From Soonwooa sp. (lineage in GTDB: Bacteria > Bacteroidota > Bacteroidia > Flavobacteriales > Weeksellaceae): a DNA stretch of 19,871 nucleotides. Location: the NCBI RefSeq assembly GCF_030151385.1, contig NZ_JASLDS010000043.1:1-19871 (forward strand). The letters run 5' to 3'. The notes below the pieces were generated by a model, which saw only the letters and a list, made by a program, of their open reading frames with translations, was not told the DNA's origin and did not search any database. The translations under genes and the position numbers were made by a program. This document shows, piece by piece, positions 1 to 6,967 of this stretch. Positions within the stretch are counted from its first letter, which is position 1. Every line of letters starts with the position of its first letter.

Positions 1-944
1 ATACCAGATTTCTCACGAACTTCGTGCACATTGATGCCTTCCAACATCGAGTCTGGACGTGCAAAATAAATATATTCGAAAGAGCAAATTCTGTTGGTGC
101 AATTTTCTTTAACTAAATAAGATTGCAAACCTTCTTCGTTATCGCTCGTATACACAATCTCACCTGGAAGAATATCACGCACATATTGCGCACCAACGCC
201 ATCCAAAGCACAAGATTCTGAAGCCACGACAAAAGTTTTTTCGTCAATCGCTCCTAAAACTAAAGGTCGAATACCGTTAAAATCTCGGAACGCAAAGAAT
301 TTATTTCGAGTAACACCAACCACAGAATAAGCGCCTTCAATCTTTTCCATCGTTGCTTTAATCGCTCCACGAAGTCCAAGATCTAGGTTTTTCTGAATTA
401 ATCTTAAAATAACCTCAGAATCCGAAGTCGCACGGAAAACCACACCTTCTTCTTCCAACTCTTTTTTAAGTTGTTTGGCGTTGGTCAGATTTCCATTATG
501 TGCGATGGATAGGATAATTTGATCATATTCATTCTTTGCAAAGAAAGGTTGATAATTGTATTTCTTTTTGTCGCCTGCTGTTGTATAGCGTGTATGACCA
601 ATAACACAATTTCCCATGAAAGTTTCGGGATTTTCGATGGTTTTAAAAACATCCAAAACCAAACCTTCATCTTTTATAGAATACATTTTCCCATCGTTAC
701 CGACGGTAATTCCGCAAGCTTCTTGCCCACGATGTTGCAATGCAAAAAGTCCAAATTGTGATAACGAAAACGTGTCTGTATTTTCATCGGAAACCAAACC
801 AAAAATCCCACATTCTTCCTCCATTTTGTCAAATGGATAAGCGCCAGCTTCTGGTTCTTGATTTTTTAATTCTTCGAATTCGTTATAGCGATTCTGAAAC
901 GCATATTTTGGTAACGAACTGAAGTTTTGAAATTCTAAATTCAT
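1..944 (-). CDS. purF: Amidophosphoribosyltransferase PurF, C-terminus beyond window edge
   Basis: Catalyses the first committed step of purine synthesis: PRPP plus glutamine to phosphoribosylamine. The visible 314 codons cover the N-terminal Ntn glutaminase domain and the start of the phosphoribosyltransferase part. Seen: ECGIFGL with the presumed nucleophile Cys45, LQHRGQEACGI, GHTRYTT, AHNGNLTN, ATSDSEV, FRDFNGIRPL and SFEYIYFARPDS. This is the Bacillus-type short PurF, not the long divergent Bacteroidota form. The start at 944 lies 19 bases after the purC stop and implies a 44-residue propeptide before Cys45; Met41 (codon at 822-824) would leave only four residues and is a real alternative. 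No Shine-Dalgarno sequence is seen at either. The gene continues past base 1, so the PRPP loop and any Fe-S ligands cannot be checked. It is probably cotranscribed with purC. Confidence 0.95.
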   Translation of the reverse strand, partial: MNLEFQNFSSLPKYAFQNRYNEFEELKNQEPEAGAYPFDKMEEECGIFGLVSDENTDTFSLSQFGLFALQHRGQEACGITVGNDGKMYSIKDEGLVLDVFKTIENPETFMGNCVIGHTRYTTAGDKKKYNYQPFFAKNEYDQIILSIAHNGNLTNAKQLKKELEEEGVVFRATSDSEVILRLIQKNLDLGLRGAIKATMEKIEGAYSVVGVTRNKFFAFRDFNGIRPLVLGAIDEKTFVVASESCALDGVGAQYVRDILPGEIVYTSDNEEGLQSYLVKENCTNRICSFEYIYFARPDSMLEGINVHEVREKSG

Positions 945-963
945 TTTTTAATTTCTATAGAAC

Positions 964-1683
964 TTATGAATTAACTGCTTTTTGTAATCTATCGTATATC
1001 TCTTCGTAAGCTTCTGTAACTTCTCCAAGATCTCTTCTGAAACGGTCTTTGTCCAACTTCTTCATCGTATCTTTATCCCAAAGACGACAAGTATCTGGTG
1101 AGATTTCGTCTGCTAAAACAATTTTCCCGTCCGAAGTTTTTCCTAATTCGATTTTAAAATCAACAAGGATAATATTCATTTTATCGAATAGCGCAATCAA
1201 CAATTGGTTGATTTTGTCCGTTAAAGCGTACATTTCTTTTAGTTCATCATAAGATGCAGCGCCCAAAAATACAGCGTGATGATCGTTGATTAGCGGATCT
1301 CCCAACTCATCTTTTTTGTAGCAAAGATCAAAAATAGTTACTGGCGATTTAAGACCTTCTTCCACACCAAGACGTTGCGCCATGCTTCCTGCAACATAGT
1401 TACGCACCACCATTTCCAACGGAATAATGTCCACTTTTTTCACCAATTGCTCGATGTCACCAAGCTTTTCGATAAAGTGTGTTGGGATTCCATTTTTTGC
1501 TAAATATTCAAAAATTAAAGTTGAAATAGCATTGTTTAATTCGCCTTTTCTAGCGAAAGAACCACGCTTTTGTGCATTGAAAGCTGTTGCATCATCTTTG
1601 TATCTTACAACAACCTCATCTGCTTTGTCTGTTGCGAAAACTTGTTTTGCTTTACCTTCATAAAGCATTTCTTTCTTTTCCAT
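964..1683 (-). CDS. purC: Phosphoribosylaminoimidazole-succinocarboxamide synthase (SAICAR synthetase)
   Basis: ATP-dependent ligase joining aspartate to CAIR to give SAICAR in de novo purine synthesis; cytosolic. The 239-residue length is normal for bacterial PurC. Seen: YEGKAKQVF at residues 8-16 (nucleotide-binding start), SFARKGELNN at 42-51, IPLEMVVRNYVAGS at 87-100, the signature LVDFKIELG at 173-181 and DEISPDTCRLWD at 192-203. The start at 1683 gives MEKKEMLYEG; a start at Met6 is possible but less usual. It is first in a two-gene purine unit with purF following after 19 bases, and a promoter-like TAAATTTG lies about 40 bases upstream. Confidence 0.97.
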   Translation of the reverse strand: MEKKEMLYEGKAKQVFATDKADEVVVRYKDDATAFNAQKRGSFARKGELNNAISTLIFEYLAKNGIPTHFIEKLGDIEQLVKKVDIIPLEMVVRNYVAGSMAQRLGVEEGLKSPVTIFDLCYKKDELGDPLINDHHAVFLGAASYDELKEMYALTDKINQLLIALFDKMNIILVDFKIELGKTSDGKIVLADEISPDTCRLWDKDTMKKLDKDRFRRDLGEVTEAYEEIYDRLQKAVNS

Positions 1684-1722
1684 TTATTCTTTTTACTTTT
1701 TTACTTTTAATTTATTTCTATA

Positions 1723-1730
1723 CAAATTTA
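1723..1730 (-). promoter_or_regulatory. Candidate -7 promoter element for purC-purF
   Basis: On the minus strand this reads TAAATTTG, a full match to the Bacteroidota -7 consensus TAnnTTTG, and it would start transcription about 30 bases before the purC ATG. No good TTTG -33 box lies 19 bases upstream, so the promoter is supported by one element only. Confidence 0.4.
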
Positions 1731-1744
1731 CGGAAATAATTGGT

Positions 1745-2446
1745 TTAAATATGAACCAAAATTCCCGTTAAAATTGCGATTCCAAAACTTAATAAAGTCC
1801 CTATTAATACATATTCTGTTAGTTTCCGTTGTTTAGCTTGTGCCAAATCACTAAACCTAAAAACCGACTTCGCAGCAATCATAAAACCTACGCCTTCCCA
1901 ATGATTAACAACAATAAAAACGAAAACCATCAATCGTTCCAAAATCCCAATATATTTCCCTGCGTTGGCTAAAGAATCTGTCTGCACTGAATCTTTATCT
2001 TGTGGATTGGGCGTCCAAAAACTTATCAGTAATTTAATGATAATGGAACAAGGCGTCGTTAGGAAAACAGCTGCTGTAAAGAGTTTAAGATTGGTTTCAT
2101 TAAAAATAATGTTCCAATCTATATTTTGTTGAATGATTAAACTCAAAGCAACAATTACTGCAATATGTAAAAATTGATCGATGAAAAACCATAATCGTTT
2201 ATTTTTAGTTTTTTGAAACTGAAGTTTTGCAGCATCAATCACAAAATGTGTTACGCCAACAACCAATGCAATCCACCAATAATTGAGATTCCAAAGAAAT
2301 ACGAAACTCAAAATTGTGTGCAACAACACATGAATATACAAATATGGACTTGCTAGTTTTTTTTGCTCTTTATCTTTAACCCACGCATTTGGCTGGAAGA
2401 CGAAATCTCCAAGTAAATGAGCCAATATGAGTGGTAAAAAAATCAT
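1745..2446 (-). CDS. DUF3307 domain-containing membrane protein
   Basis: Integral membrane protein of 233 residues and unknown function. It begins with the DUF3307 hallmark LILAHLLGDFVFQPNAWVKDK (residues 5-25), including the HLLGDF and Q motif, followed by a conserved His-rich helix (LYIHVLLHTILSF) and THFVIDAAKLQ. Hydrophobic segments lie near residues 37-60, 60-73, 90-105, 122-145 and 165-185, with a final one at 210-232, so several membrane passes are likely. Its start overlaps the satD stop by four bases, a translational coupling arrangement. The SatD plus DUF3307 pairing recurs in Bacteroidota, so the two proteins probably act together. No terminator is seen before the purC promoter region. 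Confidence 0.85.
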   Translation of the reverse strand: MIFLPLILAHLLGDFVFQPNAWVKDKEQKKLASPYLYIHVLLHTILSFVFLWNLNYWWIALVVGVTHFVIDAAKLQFQKTKNKRLWFFIDQFLHIAVIVALSLIIQQNIDWNIIFNETNLKLFTAAVFLTTPCSIIIKLLISFWTPNPQDKDSVQTDSLANAGKYIGILERLMVFVFIVVNHWEGVGFMIAAKSVFRFSDLAQAKQRKLTEYVLIGTLLSFGIAILTGILVHI

Positions 2447-3048
2447 TTTTGTTGAGAGATTAGTTGTCGATAATAAGCTTCGGTTTCCATCAAAAGATCG
2501 TAGTTAGCGCGTTTTAGACGTTGGCTAATTGAGGATTGTGTCAAGTTAAGTTGCTTTGCAGCTTCGTCTTGGTTGATGTCTTTTTTATTCAAGAACAAAT
2601 CAACGATTTCTGCCGACATCACACTCCAACTATCAACGGTTAAACTCACCCATTTAAAAATCAAATTAAGTTGAGCATCTAACTCTGGTTTTTCTGAAGC
2701 GATGTGAAGATTAATTTTTTCGGCTTTTATACGTTCAAGATTACGTCCAGAATTGACAAAAGCGCTGCCGTTACTTTGCGACACTTTATCAGCGACAAAA
2801 TTTTGATCGCCCAAACCAATCGAAATACGAACGTCTAAATCTTGGATTTTTTTGATGCCAGCTTTTATTTTTAAAAACTCAAGAAAAGCATCTTCAGCAT
2901 TTGGGATAAGATACTGAAACTCGTCGCCGCGGTAGTTTTCCCATTCTTGCGAAGTTTTCCCTTCAAAAATCTCTTGCAAAGCTTTGTACCAAACTTCTGC
3001 CCCGAATTTTTGAGAGTCAATTATGTCGCCTGTGATGACCGCTTTCAT
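2443..3048 (-). CDS. SatD-family protein with C-terminal helix-turn-helix
   Basis: 201 residues. Residues 1-135 match the SatD family (named from the streptococcal sat operon linked to secretion and acid tolerance); residues 155-185 look like a sigma-factor-like HTH (DEAAKQLNLTQSSISQRLKR). The N-terminal part has elements resembling class III nucleotide cyclases: TGDII at 6-10, RGDEF at 40-44, RISIGLG at 74-80 and GSAFVNSGRNLE at 94-105. That resemblance is my inference. The protein is probably a regulator or ligand sensor that controls its own operon, because the upstream region is packed with dyad repeats that cover its likely promoter. It overlaps the downstream DUF3307 gene by four bases. 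The likely -7 element ends only five bases before the ATG, so the mRNA may be leaderless. Confidence 0.85.
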   Translation of the reverse strand: MKAVITGDIIDSQKFGAEVWYKALQEIFEGKTSQEWENYRGDEFQYLIPNAEDAFLEFLKIKAGIKKIQDLDVRISIGLGDQNFVADKVSQSNGSAFVNSGRNLERIKAEKINLHIASEKPELDAQLNLIFKWVSLTVDSWSVMSAEIVDLFLNKKDINQDEAAKQLNLTQSSISQRLKRANYDLLMETEAYYRQLISQQK

Positions 3049-3052
3049 AATG

Positions 3053-3083
3053 CAAATATAATAAAAATCGCTAATATTTTAAA
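3053..3083 (-). promoter_or_regulatory. Candidate satD promoter, possibly leaderless
   Basis: On the minus strand, TTTA (3080-3083) and TATATTTG (3053-3060) are separated by 19 bases, the spacing of the Bacteroidota TTTG-N19-TAnnTTTG promoter; the -7 box is perfect and the -33 box matches 3 of 4. The -7 box ends five bases before the ATG, so transcription would begin at or next to the start codon. The left arm of the repeat array lies in the spacer, where a bound repressor would block polymerase. Confidence 0.55.
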
Positions 3084-3190
3084 ATATAATACAAAAAGCT
3101 TATAAATTAAAATATTAGCGAAAAACATTATAATTAATTAATATTAGCAAAAAAGCTTATATTAAATCATTATTAGCGAAATAGCTTATC
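3068..3190. repeat. Tandem ~29-bp dyad repeats, likely SatD operators
   Basis: TATTAGC starts at 3113, 3142 and 3171, an exact 29-base period. Each copy is followed 12 bases on by AGCTTAT (3154, 3183; degenerate at 3125), and a fourth, weaker unit with AGCTTAT at 3097 lies 28 bases before. A complete unit reads ATTAGC-N6-GCTTAT, an imperfect dyad. A 15-base perfect inverted repeat also exists (3068-3082 against 3107-3121, arm TCGCTAATATTTTAA), putting one inverted copy inside the satD promoter. The last unit overlaps the end of the endonuclease gene. Repetition, dyad symmetry and position before an HTH gene suggest an operator array. Confidence 0.7.
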
Positions 3191-5018
3191 TTTTGATAAA
3201 CTGCTGAACTTTGTCGTCTAATTTTAAGAAATACACACCAGCAGCTAGATTAGCAACATTTACCGAAGCATTTTTAGCATTCAAGGTTCCTGATTTCACC
3301 AATCTTCCCATTGAATCTAAAATCTGGAAATTAGCAATTACTTGATCTGACTTAACATTCAAAATATCCGAAACTGGATTTGGATAAATGCTTGTATTCG
3401 CCAACAAACTCACATCTTGCGTCGCCAAAGATCCTAAATTCTGACAATAATCTTTTGGATAAGATTGCCATTCTGAAACATCATAAGTTTTGGTTGGATT
3501 TTGCACAGTTGCCAAACGGTACAAAGATTTATTAGCATTTCCATTATCCATACCTTTGCTACCAACAGCATCTACAGGAAAATTCTTGTAATTGATCTCT
3601 ACATAATTGTAGCCCGTAAATGTCAAAGCTGGCGACGCTGATTGGAATCTAGCGTTTGCAGCAGGATAACAAGATAAAGTTGCATTAGGATTAATCGCTA
3701 CAAAACTTTGTCCATGCTGAAGAATCCCTTCTAACTCCAAAGGTTTTTCAAAATAATAATTGGCACCACTTTTATACTGCGCTGTTAGACGATAATTTTT
3801 AAGATCGACATCGTGTCCTGTAAGGTTTTTAATCTCTAAAGCATTATTGTTAGCCGTTCCTTTAATATATTTATCAATCATCAAATCACTAGCATAGGCA
3901 TCATTTTCCAAAGTGGTAGTCGAAACCATATTGCTTTGAGGACTCTTCAAATAAGCATTATTATAGGCAATAACACTAAAATTATAAGTCGTCAACGGTG
4001 TCAAACGATCTGCAACAAATTTATTAGATGAGGTTTTCCCAATTAAAGTTCCATCTTGGTAAACTTCATAACCGATAACTGTTGGATCTTGACTTGGCGT
4101 CCATTGCAAACTAGAAAAATAGGCAGAAGTTTTGGTTGTTGCCAAATCCGAAACACCTTGTGGCGCAGTTGTCGCAATATTTTGATTCCAAATCGAATTA
4201 ACCCATTCTGGATGATCAATAAAAGGATTTCTATTTTTCTGAATTTGATAAACATAGTTGTTACGTTCAATTTCTTTTTGCGAAACAGGATCTGCATTAT
4301 GCCAGTTAATCAACATTTGAATGTACCATTTTTCAAAAGCTTGCTCCTCGGTACCATTCATTGGGTTTTGATCTTTTGTAGGATCGGCGTTAGTATCAAA
4401 GTTAAAACTTCCCAACTTACCTTCATAACGAACAGCATAGTAAAGTAAAGCTCTAGCGACATCACCTTTGAATTCGTTAATTGGTTCATAAACGCGACCT
4501 TTATAAGTTGCATTAGGAATCGCACAATTGCCAATTCTAGAACTATTCGTAAAAGTATAATAGATTGTTGATCCAACCACGCCATAAGGATAGTTACTTC
4601 TCAGCTGATTGATCCTAGCATCCGTTGGCACTACAAAAAACAAATCCGAATACATTGGATAGTAACTGTTAAAAGTACTTTGTGGCATCATGTGCTCTCT
4701 ATTCCAGCCAAGACCTTCTGCCGCTGCAGAACCAATCATTTGATCAAAATTATACTCATAAGCATCTGGTCCATCAGGAATTTCGGAATAAATATCCAAA
4801 AGACTTCCATCCTTTTCATAATAGCGATCGACATCTGTTGTCGCATAAAAAGTTGGTAAATCACCATAATTCCAACTAATAGGCTTGTTGGAAATAATGT
4901 CATGCAATTTCGATTTCAATTGATAACCTGTAAGATTCTCGGTTCCATTGTAATAATTACCAGCTTGTCCAAAAATAAGACTAGGCAATACAAATAATCC
5001 AAAATAGATTTTTTTCAT
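3186..5018 (-). CDS. Secreted endonuclease I with FN3, lamin-tail and T9SS sorting domains
   Basis: 610 residues. Signal peptide MKKIYFGLFVLPSLIFG, then an endonuclease I domain (about 25-275; PF04231) with the active-site region GWNREHMMPQS at 104-114 (His109 as presumed base), DLFFVVPTDARINQLRSN, FKGDVARALLY at 183-193 and NPFIDHPEWV at 264-273. An FN3-like domain (285-371) follows, then a lamin-tail domain (about 375-505; LEIKNLTGHDVDLKNYRL) and a type A T9SS sorting domain (about 540-610) with YPNPVSDILNV and a basic end. Expected to be secreted across the outer membrane and to degrade extracellular DNA or RNA, for nutrient or phosphate gain. It is divergent from the acyl-CoA dehydrogenase gene. 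A TACCTTTA at 5041-5048 on its strand is a weak -7 candidate, and the dyad ATTGAT-N6-ATCAAT (5059-5076) lies upstream. Confidence 0.93.
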   Translation of the reverse strand: MKKIYFGLFVLPSLIFGQAGNYYNGTENLTGYQLKSKLHDIISNKPISWNYGDLPTFYATTDVDRYYEKDGSLLDIYSEIPDGPDAYEYNFDQMIGSAAAEGLGWNREHMMPQSTFNSYYPMYSDLFFVVPTDARINQLRSNYPYGVVGSTIYYTFTNSSRIGNCAIPNATYKGRVYEPINEFKGDVARALLYYAVRYEGKLGSFNFDTNADPTKDQNPMNGTEEQAFEKWYIQMLINWHNADPVSQKEIERNNYVYQIQKNRNPFIDHPEWVNSIWNQNIATTAPQGVSDLATTKTSAYFSSLQWTPSQDPTVIGYEVYQDGTLIGKTSSNKFVADRLTPLTTYNFSVIAYNNAYLKSPQSNMVSTTTLENDAYASDLMIDKYIKGTANNNALEIKNLTGHDVDLKNYRLTAQYKSGANYYFEKPLELEGILQHGQSFVAINPNATLSCYPAANARFQSASPALTFTGYNYVEINYKNFPVDAVGSKGMDNGNANKSLYRLATVQNPTKTYDVSEWQSYPKDYCQNLGSLATQDVSLLANTSIYPNPVSDILNVKSDQVIANFQILDSMGRLVKSGTLNAKNASVNVANLAAGVYFLKLDDKVQQFIKR

Positions 5019-5157
5019 ACTTAAAAAATTATTGGGGCGCTAAAGGTAATTATTTATTATTGATCACTTTATCAATCATCATTAATAAAATGTTAAAAAA
5101 CAAAAACATAAAGTTCATTTTTGAATCAATATTATTTAAACTAAAAAAATAAAAAAT

Positions 5158-5188
5158 TTTGTCCCCTTTCTAAATTGAGTTATATTTG
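5158..5188 (+). promoter_or_regulatory. Promoter of acyl-CoA dehydrogenase gene
   Basis: TTTG (5158-5161), a 19-base spacer and TATATTTG (5181-5188) match the Bacteroidota consensus in both boxes and in spacing. Transcription would start about ten bases before the ATG at 5206. Confidence 0.75.
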
Positions 5189-5205
5189 GGATTCAAAAAC
5201 TTAAT

Positions 5206-6342
5206 ATGGACAACACTATCGACAGTTTAAAAATGGTCGCTGAAACGGCTAGAGAATTTGCAGAAAAAAATATCCGCCCAAATATTATGGAATGGGATGA
5301 AAGTCAAACTTTTCCAAAAGATCTTTTTCACCAATTAGGCGAAATGGGCTTTATGGGAATCGTTATTCCTGAACAATATGGAGGATCTGGGCTTGGATAC
5401 CACGAGTATGTAGCAATTTTGGACGAGATTTCTCAGGTTGATCCATCAATAGGTTTATCTGTTGCAGCACATAACTCACTTTGTACTAACCACATCTACG
5501 AATTCGGTAACGAAGAGCAACGTATGAAGTGGCTTCCTCAATTGGCATCTGGTAAAGTTATCGGTGCTTGGGGACTTACAGAACATAACACAGGATCTGA
5601 CTCTGGAGGGATGTCAACAACAGCTGTTAAAGACGGTGACGAATGGGTTATCAACGGTGCTAAAAACTTCATCACACATGCAATTTCTGGAGATATTGCT
5701 GTGGTTATGACAAGAACAGGAGAAAAAGGAGCAAGAAACAATTCTACAGCTTTTGTTTTAGAAAAAGGAATGCCTGGTTTCTCTTCTGGTAAAAAAGAAA
5801 ATAAACTAGGAATGCGTGCATCAGAAACGGCTGAGCTTATTTTTGATAATGTACGTGTACCAGATTCTCACAGATTAGGCGAAGTTGGTGAAGGTTTCAA
5901 ACAAGCTATGAAAATCTTGGATGGTGGTAGAATTTCTATCGCGGCTCTATCTTTAGGAACTGCAAGAGGTGCTTACAAAGCTGCTCTTAAATATGCTAAA
6001 GAAAGACATCAATTCGGGAAAGCAATTGCAGAATTCCAAGCTATTAACTTTATGTTAGCTGATATGGCAACAGAAATCGATGCAGCAGAACTCTTGATCC
6101 AAAGAGCTTCAACTTTAAAAATGGCTAAAAAACCAATGACTAAAGAAGGTGCAATGGCAAAACTTTATGCTTCTGAAGCTTGTGTTAGAATCTCTAACAA
6201 CGCTGTACAAATCTTCGGAGGTTATGGTTATACTAAAGACTTCCCAGCTGAAAAATTCTACAGAGATTCTAAACTTTGTACAATCGGCGAAGGAACTTCG
6301 GAAATCCAAAGATTGGTTATCGGAAGAGATATCACGAAATAG
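5206..6342 (+). CDS. Acyl-CoA dehydrogenase
   Basis: FAD-dependent enzyme oxidising acyl-CoA to trans-2-enoyl-CoA and passing electrons to electron-transfer flavoprotein; cytosolic, in beta-oxidation or branched-chain amino acid breakdown. Its 378 residues are the standard size for the short/branched-chain group. Seen: helical N-domain, LPQLASGKVIGAWGLTEHNTGSD (FAD-contact loop), NGAKNFITHA, KLGMRASETAEL, the C-terminal ERHQFGKAIAEFQAINFMLADMA and QIFGGYGYTKDFPAEKFYRD, and GEGTSEIQ with Glu362 as presumed catalytic base. Substrate length cannot be fixed from sequence. It is monocistronic: strong promoter before it and a hairpin terminator at 6421-6450 after it. Confidence 0.96.
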   Translation: MDNTIDSLKMVAETAREFAEKNIRPNIMEWDESQTFPKDLFHQLGEMGFMGIVIPEQYGGSGLGYHEYVAILDEISQVDPSIGLSVAAHNSLCTNHIYEFGNEEQRMKWLPQLASGKVIGAWGLTEHNTGSDSGGMSTTAVKDGDEWVINGAKNFITHAISGDIAVVMTRTGEKGARNNSTAFVLEKGMPGFSSGKKENKLGMRASETAELIFDNVRVPDSHRLGEVGEGFKQAMKILDGGRISIAALSLGTARGAYKAALKYAKERHQFGKAIAEFQAINFMLADMATEIDAAELLIQRASTLKMAKKPMTKEGAMAKLYASEACVRISNNAVQIFGGYGYTKDFPAEKFYRDSKLCTIGEGTSEIQRLVIGRDITK

Positions 6343-6348
6343 AAATAC

Positions 6349-6399
6349 ATTTTTGATTTACGAGTTTTGATTTATGATTCTAAAATTACAAATCAAAAA
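6349..6399. repeat. Heptad-phased imperfect hairpin after the acyl-CoA dehydrogenase gene
   Basis: TGATTTA occurs at 6354-6360 and 6368-6374, with TGATTCT at 6375-6381 and the complementary CAAATCA at 6389-6395, all in 7-base phase. TTTTTGATTT early in the element is complementary to AAATCAAAAA near 6390. It resembles, in design but not in sequence, the heptamer hairpin between atpA and atpG. Role unknown. Confidence 0.4.
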
Positions 6400-6420
6400 C
6401 AAGAGATTTTAAATAAAATT

Positions 6421-6450
6421 AAAGACCGGAAAATGCTCTGGTCTTTTTCT
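6421..6450 (+). terminator. Intrinsic terminator of the acyl-CoA dehydrogenase gene
   Basis: AAAGACC (6421-6427) pairs with GGTCTTT (6440-6446) across a 12-base loop, followed by further T residues. It lies about 80 bases after the stop codon and before the next promoter. Confidence 0.65.
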
Positions 6451-6465
6451 TTGCGTGTTAATCAG

Positions 6466-6473
6466 TATATTTG
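6466..6473 (+). promoter_or_regulatory. Candidate -7 element for the MazG-like three-gene unit
   Basis: TATATTTG matches TAnnTTTG exactly and lies 18 bases before the ATG at 6492, just after the preceding terminator. No TTTG sits at the ideal 19-base distance. Confidence 0.5.
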
Positions 6474-6491
6474 CTTAAACTTTTATAAAAA

Positions 6492-6956
6492 ATGGAGAAA
6501 ATAGATAGCTTGAACCAAGTAGGAGAATTTCACAAAACCTTTAAAGCACCAATTCTAGACACGCCGCAAGTCCCATCAAAAGAGCGTTGTGAGCTAAGAG
6601 TTAGTCTTTTACAAGAAGAACTTAATGAGTTAAAACAAGCGATTGCAGATAATGATTTGGTAGAAATTGCTGATGCCCTTTGCGATCTTCAGTATGTTCT
6701 TTCTGGCGCCGTTTTAGAATTCGGGATGGGTGACAAGTTTGTGGAACTTTTCAACGAAGTGCAACGTTCTAATATGTCAAAAGCTTGCTCTACAGAGGAA
6801 GAAGCTGAAGCTACAGTTAAAAACTATCAAGACAAAGGCGTTGATGTTTTCTTCGAAAAATCTGGTGAAAAATATAATGTTTATCGTAAAGAAGACAACA
6901 AAGTCTTGAAAAGCATTAACTACTCGCCTGCTGATCTTAAATCTATTCTTTCTTAA
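6492..6956 (+). CDS. MazG/PRA-PH-like nucleoside triphosphate pyrophosphohydrolase
   Basis: 154 residues, cytosolic. The all-alpha NTP pyrophosphohydrolase motif is clear: EELNE at 42-46 and EIADAL at 58-63, giving the EExxE...ExxD metal-binding set (Glu42/43, Glu46, Glu58, Asp61), in the context LVEIADALCDLQYVLSG. Members hydrolyse NTPs or dNTPs to the monophosphate and pyrophosphate for housecleaning, or phosphoribosyl-ATP in histidine synthesis. No his genes are nearby, so housecleaning is more likely; the exact substrate is unknown. The C-terminal part (about 110-154) looks like a small extra domain (VFFEKSGEKYNVYRKEDNKV). First gene of a three-gene unit; the next start is 12 bases after its stop. 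Confidence 0.85.
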   Translation: MEKIDSLNQVGEFHKTFKAPILDTPQVPSKERCELRVSLLQEELNELKQAIADNDLVEIADALCDLQYVLSGAVLEFGMGDKFVELFNEVQRSNMSKACSTEEEAEATVKNYQDKGVDVFFEKSGEKYNVYRKEDNKVLKSINYSPADLKSILS

Positions 6957-6967
6957 AATCTGACTCA

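Noticed and set aside
3113..3190. The 29-bp repeats as a CRISPR array
   Set aside because: Repeats are contiguous without unique spacers, are imperfect, and there are no cas genes.
5059..5076. ATTGAT-N6-ATCAAT dyad between the divergent endonuclease and acyl-CoA dehydrogenase genes as an operator
   Set aside because: A single 6-bp arm pair in very AT-rich DNA can arise by chance, and no regulator gene is adjacent; only mentioned with the endonuclease gene.
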